From Trichobilharzia regenti (lineage: Eukaryota; Platyhelminthes; Trematoda; Strigeidida; Schistosomatidae): a DNA stretch of 64,000 bases. Numbering within the stretch: the first letter of the stretch is position 1; every line of letters begins with the position of its first letter. Where the stretch lies: contig OX235265.1 of NCBI GenBank assembly GCA_944472135.2, forward strand, positions 42,505,459 to 42,569,458, given 5' to 3'. A program made the position numbers and the translations under genes. The notes under the pieces were generated by a model. The model was not told the DNA's origin and did not search any database. It saw only the letters and a list, made by a program, of their open reading frames with translations. This document shows positions 9,481-20,844 of the stretch, in pieces.

Positions 9481-11855
9481 GCCTGAGACTTATTCTAATT
9501 CATTTGGCTGTAAAAAGTTAATCAAATGTATTTACTCTAAGCAGTCTTGTTTAATAATTTCTCATGGTACTTATAGGGGTCGGTTTTCAGAGTTACTAAG
9601 TATGCTGTATTTAGAATAGGATGTTAACTGTTGGTCAGCAGTGCGCGTAAGTCATTCTATCCACTTCAGTATACTATGCAAATTCAATAGATCAATATCT
9701 CTTTATGACTTATAATACCCCCAATGAAGCCATATTGCTCTTCGTTATTACTATTCCTTTTGTCTCATATCCCTGTTTACTGTCTCTATTTTACATTTCT
9801 TCTAAATTTCTTCTCTTGCTTTATGTGCTACATGTAGCGCGCTGACTTGAACTGCTGCACATCGGTGCAAAGTCCTATATTGAAAACAGACAGAGAGAAT
9901 AGATCAATATTGCAGAATTGTACGATGAACGTTCATCTTATGTTTAAATAGTTTCGTTTGCAAATATATAGTATTATAGTGGGTCTCCTTATGATCCTTA
10001 TTACAGACATCTAATATTATTGCATTTATGTAGATAGTAAATTTATCATTTGTGGTAAGAATTTTTAAAATGAATAAATCAGTAAATAATATCATTTTTG
10101 TAACTTCCCATCAAAGCTGTGTAGTTCAGTAGTATCTCTAAAAGGTTATAAAAAATGCCCATGGAGGTCAGTTATTAGTTTTATTTGGTAACAAAATACA
10201 CTACTTAATATGCTACACATGATATTAGCCCAGAGAGCAGAGATGCGAGGAAAAAATGAATACATTGTGAACCTTGTTTAAGTGTTCTAGCATATTCTAA
10301 AATCCATGAGTTATAGATATCGTTTAGAAACGATTATCACTAAAATTACGAGCCAGTTGAAACAGGAATATTGTCCATAGGAAATAGAAATTTACAAATA
10401 TGTATTAAGTATATTTTAAAGTTATAAGTTCGTAAAAACTGAGTAATTACGAATTACGTATTAAATTATAATACAAGTGGATATGAACGTTTGAGACTAC
10501 GGTAGTATAAGGGACTGAACAAACGACTTATACACAATTCAAAGCTTTCCTTGTATACACCAATAACTTCCTCTATGGATAGAATATGTTGCCAGAAACC
10601 TTTCGAACAGTCCTGCTTGAACTTACATATCATTTTGAAAGACTTCTGTATTGATGTAAGATGATGTGTCTTAACATACGTAAGGTGAATATATATCGCT
10701 TAATCATCTCTTGTTTTCATGTCTTATCGTGTCCTTCTACACTTCAACGATCTCCTCATTCCTTCTTACTACTTTTTATCTAGCTAGCAGTACAAATTTA
10801 TTATTACTACTTATTATCCTTCGAATTTACTATAAGCTAATCCTGCGCGTATGTTTATTGTATTCTCACTATCTCTCATTCCACCCATTATACTTCAGCA
10901 GTGGAGATTTGAATTCTAAGTTTTGACGAAGACATCACTCAGTCATTTCATCGTATCACTATTCCCTCCTTGCATAGCGACTGCACATTTTATCTGCAAT
11001 TAAGTCATTTTCAAAATGAACTGTCTAATATCCTATCTTTTATATTGGTTGACGGCGACTAGTAGGATGTGCGATCCATCCTATTTGGGAAGTATCAGTT
11101 GGTTAGGACAAGTTAAACTTTAGCCATCAGTAAGTAACAGGGGAGTGCGGGTGGAACAGGTTAGTGAAACAAGGTAAACAATATTTTAGCCATGAATAGA
11201 ATGTACTTATGAAGTGTTACGTCATTAAACGGGATATCTGACAAGTTCCAGGTAAGGTTTGGGGAAGATTAATTTTAGGTTTAAGCTAACGACAGGTTAG
11301 GGTTAAACTAATCTAGTGAGGGCAACATAAGGATTGGTTCGAAATAGATCAGGGATATTTTTGCGTTAGTGTTAGGTTAAGAAATGATTAGGGTTATTTC
11401 ATACATTTGATCCCCTTGATAAACTTCGATAGAAAAAGAAAGACCAGATTTGCAGTATAAAATGACATCAATCTTATCAGCTACACACTACCTGAAATAA
11501 TAACAATGGTTATAAATAATAACATTTCATACTTCAGTGTTTGAAAGGCAATAGAGAAAACATTATAAGATGAAAACATCCGGAATATAAACATTACAAT
11601 TTTTAATTTAAGTCACCATCAGTTTATATGCTATCAAACTATGAAAAGAAAGGAAGGGGGTGCGAAAACACAAAAAACAAAAAAATCTAATAAACAGTGT
11701 TAGCTTGTGAGTTAATATGTCAACTCAAGAAGGTTAAAGTTCGTCAAATTGAAAACTTGCTCACTGAGCTGAGCTCACGAGTGTGTATGACTAATCAGTG
11801 TAATGAAAGTAATACGGTTACCAAGGGAGTGAGAGATTGACTACACTCTTTTTCT
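9481..11855. other. Long stretch without a recognised feature
   Basis: AT-rich, with several short frames (for example 10711-10926) that lack splice sites or family resemblance. Between about 11225 and 11400 there are scattered GGTTAGGG- and GTTAGG-like words, not a tandem array. Confidence 0.4.
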
Positions 11856-11859
11856 GTGT

Positions 11860-13110
11860 GCGTATGTTTGGTTTGAAACGCTTGATTGCAATTGCTTCGG
11901 CAAATCGTAGTAAATTCTCTGTCCTTTGTGTGCTTAATATTTTGAATTATTTGGAAATCTCGACAAAATGACCCTATCTACAAGGTGCCTGGTAATTCCA
12001 CTTTGTAAATATCTGATCCCTTTTTAGCATAATTTTCTTTCTTTTAAAACTGGAAAAAAGCGCTTCTTTCTGTCCTTCCAATGTACTTTCTGTCGCAGCT
12101 GCACGTAGATTTATGAATGCAGTTGGAGGTGACATCAGCAGGGTACTTATCCAGTTTCGATTGACTTATAGAGCATGTAGTACTGTATAGAGTTATGAGT
12201 TTAGCTGCAGGGAAGCTTCTTTTTATTGCTCCTTTCATTCTCTTGTCAATCTTTTTTGAAACTGCATCACCTTTGATTAGGAGACAAATTGACACATTCT
12301 TCTTTTCAGCTGTTGGATTCTTTGCTTTTTAGTCTTTTTCTTTGTTGTACTTTAGGATGATTTCCTTTTGGACACCCAGTTTCCCTAAGGCATTTTTCAA
12401 CAAAGCTTAATTCCTCTTCCACCTCGTTAGGTGAACACAACTTCCCACCTTAGTCGTAGTGTCCTTACTAATCCATATGTATAGATTATAGAACAGAAGC
12501 TGTTGTAGTGAAGATGTTGTCTAGTCCAGGTTTCGTAAGTGTAGATGGATTTTTCGGCTGTGCCATCACTTCTTCTTCTCACATTAAGGTCCAAGAAATT
12601 GAACTCATCGTTGTGCTCATATTCCATGATGATTCATTGTTTAAGTGGATCCCACTAAGATAGTCAAATAATACAGATGCCTGACTCATGCTGCTACAAA
12701 TAACTAAGTATCATCGACATATTGGCGATGGTAGGTTGTTTCATTGATATCAGAAGTCATTCGCGTCTGTTCAAGATAACCCATTAAGATATCGATTAAG
12801 ATAGGTCTTAGAGGTGAGCCCATGGCGAACCCATCAATTTCTCGGCAAAATTAGTTGTTAAATTTGAATTGGATTTTTGGTAGACCGTACATAAATGGGA
12901 TGCGCCCACCTTTTTACCTGAGTCCGTTGTAACTTTGGTTGTCAATCAGTTTCTTGATGAAGAGTTCTTTGAGGCATTTGTTTACTTTATTTTCAAATGA
13001 CATTGTTGCATCCTCCTTAGTTTTGTCCACCTGATATTTTTCGGGATCTTTAAGAATTGTCGAAATTTCATATATATAATCAGTTTCATTCATTAAAGCA
13101 ACTCCAGAGC
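11860..13110 (-). pseudogene. PLE polyprotein remnant
   Basis: Reading from high to low coordinates, the minus strand holds the decayed RT palm (GSPLRPILIDI and a Y-V-D-D-T box near 12710-12830), a FNFLDLNVRRRSDG block (12550-12600), a Lys-rich thumb, and the GIY-YIG region (CSCDRKYIGRTER near 12060-12130). Stops and frameshifts separate the parts. Order and motifs match the longer copy at 56513-58153. Confidence 0.8.
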
Positions 13111-13329
13111 TAGGGGGTTAGGGTTAGATTTAGAAGACTAAATCATCACGTGCACGGAATGTGGTTCAATTACTCTGTTGACACTCCAATCCAAAACTGA
13201 GCGGTACTTTTTCACACGTCAGACAACGGTATTCTGTGTAACAGATTTATACCTTTAAATTCATTATTTTCAAGAATGGATATATTTTACAAGAGAAAAT
13301 CACCTCTTTCATGTGGTTGATGCGTTCAG

Positions 13330-13500
13330 GTCATTCGTCTGTTGGTGCTTACTGGTACTTAAAGTTTAACTTTGCCGTTGGATATACATGCATTCGTAGT
13401 GACTGGTTCTGTTCGCACTGAAACTGAAACCCTGGACTATCATTCACTGGGAATGCAGATACATCCAGAGGACCGGTCTCAAATAAGATGAACTGCAAAT
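13330..13500 (+). mobile_element. Sm-alpha-like SINE, heavily decayed
   Basis: GGGAATGCAGATACATCCAG precedes a broken hammerhead segment (CTCAAATAAGATGAAC). The same landmark (TGGATGTACCTGCATTC and its complement) recurs near 20480, 40690 and 61240. On the minus strand this looks like an exon but is repeat. Confidence 0.55.
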
Positions 13501-13689
13501 TAACATAAAAATAAATAATTCCATATTCTGCTTCAATCGCTTTCGATTTTCTCCATCAGATTATCGTTTCTGATATAATTGTAACCTCGCTTTTACTAAT
13601 GTTCAATTTCCAAACGAATAAATGAAGTCACAAGAATTAGTCTGTAGGGATTAAACCACGGTTTGATATAAGTTGGAAAACTATTGAAA

Positions 13690-13875
13690 ACTGTTAGAGA
13701 GTACTCAACGACTGTTTTTTCCTAGCTTGGGATTCATCGGTGGTACGCACCCACTAGGTTTCGAAACCAGAACCTTCCAGTTACAAGGCAAGCTAGTATA
13801 CGACTCAACTGCTGGAACCGGATTCAATCGCCAGTCCATGAATTGTAACTTCAACCAATTCCTAGAAGTTAGAGT
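13690..13875 (-). mobile_element. SINE-3 copy, second subfamily
   Basis: The minus strand reads GTACCACCGATGAATCCC, CTAGGAAAAAAC and CAGTCG, then a TTGTAACTGGAAGG tRNA-like part in reverse order. The hammerhead core box here is of the CCGATGA type and the second box is AAAA, so the fold is broken. Confidence 0.7.
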
Positions 13876-14087
13876 TCATTGCAGTGGGGTAAGAATAATA
13901 CGATATACTGCAACTAACACTTTATGTTCAATCTGAACACAAATCGCCTATCAACTGTGTGTATATCAGAGCTGATTGACTGATTCAAGAGTAGAACTCT
14001 GGTGATTTTATTAGTTTTTTCAAATCAATATATTTCAAATAAATCTGATGAAATTTAGCTCAAAAATAAATAAAATAAATCACTTAC

Positions 14088-14167
14088 ACATTCTATAAAG
14101 TATTGAGTTAATGCTTGATGATTCGTCAAATTCACTTTTACTACCACGATAGATTTCCAAGCATAAA
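14088..14167 (-). CDS. Short internal exon of the large minus-strand gene
   Basis: An 80-nt exon with donor GTAAGT and acceptor TCATTCAAGAAG. Two frames are open. Only one (LCLEIYRGSKSEFDESSSI, then NSILYRM) enters in phase 2 and leaves in phase 1, which is what the neighbouring exons at 17917-18181 and 8317-8448 require; the junction with the upstream exon makes a Cys codon. The other frame (VYAWKSIVVVKVNL) would enter in phase 1 and leave in phase 0, fitting neither. The alternative acceptor three bases upstream would create a stop at the junction, so the start at 14167 is preferred. The domain is unknown. Confidence 0.6.
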
Positions 14168-14649
14168 CTTCTTGAATGACTAAGACAATGAGCGAAAGTA
14201 ACACACATAAAGACAAGTTTAAATAGATAATTTCAATAAGAAGGCTTAATGCATAAAACAAGTCGGAGTATCAGTTATCAAGCTGAATAATTAATCGGTG
14301 TGAATACTAATTTCTCCTTCTCTATTTGTTGTTGGTTTAATTTTTGAACAATGTGGAAGAAGATCTAAAAGTATCCGAAGTGTTTAAAATTTTCGTTTGA
14401 CATAACAAAACCATTCGTTTACTGAAGTTAGATAAGATGAAAATCTTCTACAGTACAGGATACTTTTCTAACTAATACCACTGACTAAATGAATTGGAAA
14501 TTTGATTTAAGGATTCAATTTACAGAAAACGTTTAAAAAATTCTAGTTAGAAATTTAATTAGTAGGTAAATTAGTAATTCCAAGCAATAAGGAGCTTAGA
14601 CTTAGTGATAATAATATACACTGTATTATGGTGTTTTTTTTATTCCTTT

Positions 14650-14865
14650 ACATTCTCAGTGGAACATAGGGCTTCAAGCTGGAGGCTTGAAGTTTCTGTA
14701 GTAGTGGTGATTATTTTTACAGGATGGGATTACTAGCCTCATGCCCAAACTTTCGGTCTTACCACTGGCTTGGTGAGGTGAAGGAGTGCCTTCGTAGCCA
14801 AGGATCGAACCCTGGACCACCTACGTAGTCGGCGAGTACTCTACGGCTGTGCCACTGACGTATAC
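14650..14865 (-). mobile_element. SINE-2 copy
   Basis: The minus strand has GTGGCACAGCCGTAGAGTA (A-box region), GGGTTCGATCC (B box), GCCAGTGGTAAGACC and GGCTAGTAATCCCATCC, ending in the GAACC...TTGAAGCCCTATGTTCC tail. Confidence 0.85.
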
Positions 14866-15009
14866 ATAATGGTGTAATAGCCACTACATGTTTGACGGAT
14901 AATCGGTTGGTTGTATTAACTTCAAAAGCTTTCTATTTTAGCGATGACGCCACTCAAGATGTTTGAAATAGTTATTTTAGTATTACATTATGATATTTAG
15001 TTATATTAT

Positions 15010-16135
15010 TATTTATTATTATTTTATCCTTTAATTCCTAGAGGAACATAGGGCTTCAACCGCACGCCTCCACTGCCTTTTGTTTCCTGCCAACTTTTTC
15101 ATCCCGCTCCAAGTCTGCCCACACGCTTTCATCTCCTCTTCACATGATCTCCTCCAAGTCACCCCATCTCGCACTGACGACCAACTCGCTGATTCCCTTT
15201 CGGGTTCCACTCGATGGCTTGTTTGGTGACGTCACTCGATGGTTTCCTCAGAGTATGGCCAGCCAATCCATCTCCATTTCTTCCTGCCTATTTGTTTCAC
15301 AATCGGTTCCTGCTGAGTTGGTTAGCTCATTTCCAGAGATCCCTGTTGCTGATCTTTTCTGGCCGGCCATCTGATCTTGAGTATTGAGTGAAGACAGCCG
15401 TTGATGAAGGTCTGTAGTTTGTTTGAGATGCTCCTTATGACGCGCAGTGCAAGTCTCTGATCCGTATAGTAGCACTGACTTCACATTAGAGTTGAAAACC
15501 TGGATCTTATTTTTCATGCTGAGTGCTGTTGACATCCACACAGACTTAAGAGTAATGAGAGCTTGTCTTGCTTTCCCGATTCCGGCTTCGATACCCTCAT
15601 CAATTCCCTCCACTTGTAGCTGAAACGATGCTTCCCAGGTTGGTAGAGGTGAAGGAGGTTGTTTCTTTCAGGTTCCTCTCATTTTTGCTGATTGTTGTCT
15701 GTTGTTGTTGATGTTGGTGTTTCTGTTGGCCAGGAATCTTCATCACCTCTGTTTTCTCTATGTTCACCTGAATTCCTATCTTTGATGCTTCTTCTGCCAA
15801 CTTGTTGCTTTTCACTTGTATATCTTCCAGTTTGTGGGAAATCAGACATATATCATCAGCGAAGTCCAGATCCTCCAGGTTTTTTGTGTGAGTCCATTTT
15901 ATGCATGTTTCCTCATTGTCCGTTGTTTGTCGCATTATCCAATCTACTGCAATCAGGAAAATCATTGGCGATAGTAGGCAGCCTTGTCTCACTCTCGTCC
16001 TCACTTCGAAGGATTCCGTAAGTTTCCCGTTGTGGATTACTTGGCATGCAGCACTGTCGTACAACTGTTGGATGAGATGTATAATTGTCGATGGCAGCCC
16101 GTGGTAGCGAAGTAGTTGCCAAATGATTTAGTTAT
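15010..16135 (-). pseudogene. RTE-type retrotransposon, 3' part of the RT gene
   Basis: Two overlapping minus-strand frames give most of the C-terminal RT. The first (16064-15600) has VRQGCLLSPMIFLIAVDWIM, the catalytic box FADDICLISH, and IEKTEVMKI. The second (15613-15248) has KNKIQVFNSNVKSVLLYGSE and HLKQTTDLHQRL. A frameshift near 15605 and stops further on break it. FADD is the RT active site. The 3' end is a TAATAAT tail at 15010-15035. The closest relative here is at 28478-29583. Confidence 0.9.
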
Positions 16136-16855
16136 AAATCAGATTAAATTTGTGGAAAATAAAAGAAATCCTTGGATTTAATGGAGTTTCAAGCACTTGA
16201 ACTTTACCGATCAATTTGTTTATCTCTACTGCTTGAGATCAAGGAAGACCGATCACAAGAAGGACTGATGACCAGTGATCGCATGTGACTTTTATTTCTA
16301 AATTCTTATAATTTATTAATGTCCAGTTAGATACATCTGTAGGGTAGGGTAGATATCGAATTCCGCTGTCATTAGCTGGGTAGTATTAGAGGCTTTCTTG
16401 TTAGCCAGTTATGATGGGCCAGGCTTGGCAGTTTATCATTGGTATGGACAAGGTACAGGAATGGTACGATAGATGGGTAGAAAAAAACACGAAATTTAAT
16501 TCTGGTTGAAGTCAGTACGAAAACAACCTCATAGTCGTTCATGTAATTAGAGCAACTGGTCTCCCTATGATTCCCTTGATTTGCTGTCGTCTAATTGGTT
16601 CTCAGTAACTTCTACATGGAACCTATGTCTATATGACTGCTGATTACCACTCCACCGATGTAATGCTTTTATGAGAACTTAAAATTACAGCTTATTTTTT
16701 ATGAAGTAAACGCTGGTAAATTCATCTGGCATCATGATGAAATATTTACCATCAGATACACGACTCAATTTATAAAGTTGTGATCAACGACTGTTTCATT
16801 TACGATATAATCAGATTGTTTATTTTAAAAGCAAATTTCATCGCAAATCGATATT
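16136..16855. other. No recognisable feature
   Basis: No open frame with splice sites and no repeat that I can name. Confidence 0.4.
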
Positions 16856-16975
16856 AATTAGAGAACCATTGAGAACCATTTAGCACTGAGCAGTTGTTTC
16901 ATCCCGATTTGGGAATCTTCAGCACCACTCACCAACCACTCCATGATTCCTGGATGGTTTTCAGTAATTTATGAT
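16856..16975 (-). mobile_element. SINE-3 fragment
   Basis: It keeps the tail (GAGAACCATTGAGAACC, read on plus) and part of the hammerhead strand (GTTTCATCCCGATTTGGGA, the complement of stem II and GAAA). Both the tRNA-like part and stem I are lost. Confidence 0.6.
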
Positions 16976-17194
16976 GAAAAGATCTACCCTGAAATCACTT
17001 ACTTCCTCGTGAAGCTGTTTACCGCAATCTCATCCTACAAATGAGTTGTTTGATTATAGCTTTTTGGCTTCCATCTGCCTGGCACAGTAGTTTAATTAGT
17101 TAGAATCCTCTTCTTACCTGTTTTAATGCAAGTAACTATTTAAAATAAATAAGTAAATAATTGTACTCTTTTCAAGTATTGGTATTTGTAGGGA

Positions 17195-17400
17195 TTTTGT
17201 TTGATTGGTTAGAGGATTTTATCATGAACTGATATCGTTTGGAGACTCACTGGAAATCCTAGTAGTAATGGACAGCCAGTTATTTTTGCAGACTAGTTTG
17301 GGACTCTTCATCATTACTCACCTATTGGGGCCTGAACCCAGGTCCTTCTGGTTACAAGGCGAGTTCCCCCGAATCCTCCAACCACTCAGACAAAATCCCT
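17195..17400 (-). mobile_element. SINE-3 copy, left member of an inverted pair
   Basis: The minus strand has the tail-end landmarks, stem-II sequence CCCAAACTAG without its full partner, and CTTGTAACCAGAAGGACC with GGGTTCAGGCC (B box). The A-box part is lost. Confidence 0.75.
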
Positions 17401-17439
17401 ACAAAAACCAATACTTGAAAATGTATTTGATGCCCACTA

Positions 17440-17815
17440 GTGATCGGCCCTGTTCAGGCAGTGACCTGGGGTCCTAGTAGGAAGCCGTGACTAGTAAAGT
17501 GCAGCAGGTTGAAGGTCAGGCAGTAACTCATCGAAGAAGACATTACGAAGTGGTCGTGCTATTTCATGAATTGGTAGAAGTTAGAATTCATGGGCTGGCC
17601 ACTGGATAGTGTCCCAACAGGCTCAGTGGTCTACGAGCTCGCCTTGTAACCACAAGGTCCTAAGTTTGAGCCTAGGTGAGTGCGTACGGTTGAAGGGTCC
17701 CAAACTAGTCTGGCGAAACAGCTGTCCAATACTCCCAGCAGGTTTTCCAATGGTTCTGTGACTGATGTCAGCTCATGATGAAATCCTCCAACCAATTATT
17801 CTCTTCTTGAAAATA
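17440..17815 (+). mobile_element. SINE-3 copy, right member of an inverted pair
   Basis: Forward strand, near full length: AGGAAGCCGTGACTAG, GTGCAGCAGGTTG, CAGGCTCAGTGGTCTACGAG (A-box region), CTTGTAACCACAAGGTCC, AAGTTTGAGCC (B box), then GTACGGTTGAAGGGTCCCAA...GAAACAGCTGTCC and the TGATGTCAGCTCATGATG tail. The hammerhead box is TTGAAGG, so two core positions are lost. Confidence 0.8.
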
Positions 17816-17916
17816 CGTTGAACCACAGTTAAAACTCAAATATATTTTTCATTTCCATAATGTTATATAATTCGAATGTGTACAGTATACTCTAATCATT
17901 TTAGAAGGAAACTTAC

Positions 17917-18181
17917 CATCCATTAGATTGGTGATCACTTCGTAGAACATACCGGTCAATAAGCGATTCTTGTATCTCCCGGATACAATAAAAATGCATA
18001 CTGTGTTGTACATCATTGACTGAATTTATAATCAGTTTATTATTGTTTATATGGAAACGTGCTGTTAAACGGCTACTTGAATTACTGTAAATTACTGATG
18101 TTTGTGTAGTGACTGGTTCAATTAACTCCCAAATCCCATGATAATTAGAATGAAATTTACATGAATCATGCAAGAGATACT
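17917..18181 (-). CDS. Internal exon of the large gene: Ig-like or DUF704x-like module
   Basis: The 265-nt exon has a strong acceptor (TTTAATTTAAATTATAG) and a perfect donor GTAAGT; it enters in phase 1 and leaves in phase 2. The roughly 88 encoded residues show HDSCKFHSNYHGIWELIE near the start, SSSRLTARFHINNNKLII in the middle, SVNDVQHSMHFYC, and IREIQESLIDRYVLRS. The Cys, Trp about 10 residues later, hydrophobic L-x-I strand and Y-C about 55 residues from the first Cys resemble an Ig-like fold. The FHSNYHGIWE start also recalls the invertebrate DUF7043/7044 modules (C-x-F-x-x-x-x-x-G-x-W). One N-S-S sequon is present. It is the best-supported exon in the window. Confidence 0.85.
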
Positions 18182-18544
18182 CTATAATTTAAATTAAAAA
18201 AGTGGTTTGGTTATTATATTTATTTACAATTATAAATAATTAGGGAGCATTGAAAAAAACAAACTGTTTCTTTGGGTAAAACTTGTGTATATTTATGTTT
18301 GAGATTACAATAAAGAGTCACTCCTATTCTGACTGAAGTTATGGGTGAATATAACTACTAATTAGAGGAATTCTCCTCTCCTTTTGGTAGCAACGGTCAC
18401 TAGGTGCAAAGGGCGCTCCTTATACTACCTAAAATAGCCATGATTTGTATTTTTTGGAGCTTGGACTTAGAGTCCTGTCGACTATTTTTCATCTTCAGGT
18501 GGAAGCCAACAAGTCGGGGGAGAGAAAGTGAAGACAGACTTCTA

Positions 18545-18745
18545 GGGAGAATATGGAAAAGACAGAGATGTTGAAGGTACCTAATTACCACCAGCAGAAG
18601 AAATCAAGAAAGCATAGTCCAACTAGGGGCAGCGTAGAAGATAATGTCAAAGGCAGGATCTGGAAAGCAATACAGACCTGTTTTACTGTGAAATCAGTGT
18701 GCAAATCTGTTGCACTCAGCTTAAAGAACAGGATCCTCTGACTGA
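18545..18745 (+). pseudogene. RTE fragment, diverged
   Basis: A 62-codon forward frame reads MEKTEMLKVPNYHQQKK, then GRIWKAIQTCFTVKSV and ALSLKNRIL. These are the EKTEVMKIP, GKARQAF...LKSVW and LSMKNKI blocks of the RTE reverse transcriptase. It is a short, old piece with no catalytic box. Confidence 0.7.
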
Positions 18746-18939
18746 CATCATATGCATGATTCTCTAATGAAATCGTAATGAGAAACGAGGAGTTGTGCGT
18801 CCAAGGGTGATATGGAAAAGATTGTGTCAGAAGGATCTTGAAGCCACCTGAAAAGGACTGTGGGAACAGAATGAAATAGCAATGTGCTGTTGAAGTACTG
18901 TGTTCCGTTTGGAACACAGGTGAATAATAATAACAATAA

Positions 18940-19165
18940 TTGATGGTATTAGATGATTGAAGGCAATCAGCGGGAACCTTGGACCTAGGTTTCATGCTAG
19001 TTGGCACTCCTGCCGATTGCCTCCAATCATCTAATACCATCAAATCAATGTGCACCTTGATGGCGAGCTAGCTAGAATGGTGGTCACATTACAACCTTAC
19101 TGATAGAATTCAATCCACACCAATCAGAGGACTAGACGTACCACACTAGTTACTAGTATCAAATC
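18940..19165. repeat. SINE-4 unit with short inverted repeat
   Basis: TGATGGTATTAGATGATTG followed by AGGCAATC at 18940-18968 is the reverse complement of 19014-19042. Between them is the GGACCTAGGTTTCATGCTAG landmark shared with 24027 and, more weakly, 35110. The following CACACTAGTTACTAGT word is shared with 24107. The class is unknown. Confidence 0.6.
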
Positions 19166-19327
19166 AAAATAACAATAATTATTAATAGTAGTGGTAAACT
19201 TTCCATCTGATTTCTAGCATTCTAAAGCCGTTGAGTGCCGCTTGATTATAAAGCCTAAGAAGTTTTGTAACTCTAAAAGAAATCATTTAAGATGAGTAAC
19301 ATCCAGGTACTTTAAAAAGGTTCTTAC

Positions 19328-19435
19328 CACATGTCTGTCTTGGTACTGAACAACTTCGGTGACAGAATAATTGATTTCTAGCACTGTATTCGCATCCATA
19401 CTTGCAACTAATACGTTCATCATCACAATTCCCAA
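19328..19435 (-). CDS. Six-cysteine exon of the large minus-strand gene
   Basis: A 108-nt exon with an excellent acceptor (TTTCTGTTTCATTTCCCAG) and donor GTAAGA, phase 1-1. The chosen frame reads GNCDDERISCKYGCEYSARN, then QLFCHRSCSVPRQTC: six Cys in about 34 residues with spacing C-x7-C-x3-C-x9-C-x3-C-x6-C. This is a disulfide-bonded extracellular module; it is somewhat like ShK or EGF modules but matches neither spacing. A second frame (LGIVMMNVLVASMDANTVLE) is also open with phase 0-0, but it does not fit the neighbouring exons. Phase links it to 22028-22253 before and 17917-18181 after. Confidence 0.75.
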
Positions 19436-20084
19436 CTGGGAAATGAAACAGAAAGGTAGAAACATAGGAAAACTGCATAACTTTTGCCTAGACATAATTA
19501 AATGGTAGGAAAATATTAATGAATAAGTTTCCAGCTGTTTACCATGTGACTTATTGGCTTATTTTATGTTCAGAAAGGGGAATTTAGGTTTTGTCTAACT
19601 TCATTTAGCATAATAGTAAAGCAGTGGCGGACAAATTGCATTACAATTAAATGACATCACTAATCTAATCTTTTAGTCGTGAAGAACCTGACTAGAAGAG
19701 CTTTAACTCCTCTTCTGCATTCTTTCATCTGAATGCATTTGTATTGTCTAGAAGTATGAACTCTAATTTTTTAAACAAATAAACAGACAGGATAAGTTTT
19801 TGTCTTGTGTTCAGCAGTACCAGAGAATTACTGGTAAACATCACTTTCTGTGGGAATATAGACCACAGACATGCATCAAAGAAGTGTGTAGGGTGACTGT
19901 GGTCAATATTAAACAGAGGATCTAGCCAGCGGATTCCACTGTAAATGATAATAAAAGATTGCACTATTTTCAGATGTGCTCTGGATTTTTCAGAGATATC
20001 TTGTCAAGTAAAACTACCAACCTACGTTTTAACAGCTCAATAATAAGGCGGGTGCAGTTTAATCATGGCGATCAGTTATTTATC

Positions 20085-20390
20085 CATTGCTGATATAGAA
20101 CAAGATGTGTAAGCGAACAATATTGTTTCCAATTCGATTTTCCTGAGGCTTTATATATATATATATAATATAGTAATAATATTAGTAACAATATTGATGA
20201 TAGCGAAGACATAAGTAGTTGACGCAGGTGGCGATAAGACGAATACAGATGGTATGATAATTTGAACATTTCTGTAATAAAAGTAGGTCAAGATATTATG
20301 AAATTAGGAGTTATGCAATTTTGCAGATGAAGCGGATAGATAATCAAAGTTTAAATAAATATGATAAATATTTGGAAGTGGTGAAGAATA
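20085..20390 (-). mobile_element. PLE 3' tail fragment
   Basis: The sequence (plus-strand view) GTGTAAGCGAACAATATTGTTT, then TTCCTGAGGCTT and GGTGGCGATAAG matches the untranslated end of the PLE at 56045-56400 and 39880-40100. No coding part remains. Confidence 0.65.
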
Positions 20391-20469
20391 AGAGCTCCTT
20401 ATCCATTCTTAGTTTTCAGTCCTGGCGTATATTTATCGTACTTATCTAAACTTTAAGTCAATTGCTTGA

Positions 20470-20585
20470 CTCAGCTGGATGTACCTGCATTCTCCAGTGA
20501 GTGATGGTGTTCCCATCGATGCTCGAACCCAGTGCCCATAGTCTCAAACGCCAAAGCTTACCACCAGACCACTTGGGCCAAGAGA
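20470..20585 (-). mobile_element. Sm-alpha-like SINE, truncated before the hammerhead
   Basis: Minus-strand landmarks are GGTCTGGTGGTAAGC (A-box region), GGGTTCGAGCAT (B box) and GGAGAATGCAGGTACATCC. The ribozyme segment that should follow is absent. Confidence 0.6.
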
Positions 20586-20844
20586 GCCACCTCTTGTGCA
20601 ACTCGTCGTATTAATTATTTAATTCAATTAGATTTTCCCGTCGATTGAATTAAATTACTTACATTTTGATTATCTATCCACTTTCTCTTTTGTATTAAGT
20701 TTAATTCAACATTGTACCTGTTCTCCATTGGTCGGAATATTTATTAACGTTTTACACAGCCTTTCTGATGCTAAGTCTGTTGTGCTTAAATAAAGCAGTT
20801 ATATCATTGATATAAGAATAAAACTTGTGCACTGTGATAGAATA

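Noticed and set aside
11225..11400. Telomere-like GGTTAGGG words
   Set aside because: Few and scattered, with no tandem array; compatible with chance in AT/G-rich DNA.
13360..13500. Minus-strand exon-like stretch (VSAFPVNDSPGFQFQCEQNQ)
   Set aside because: The sequence contains the Sm-alpha landmark GGATGTATCTGCATTCCC and its position relative to a decayed hammerhead is that of the repeat; no good donor/acceptor pair is present.
15692..16021. Forward frames opposite the RTE (also 29124-29552)
   Set aside because: Antisense shadows of the RTE reverse transcriptase.
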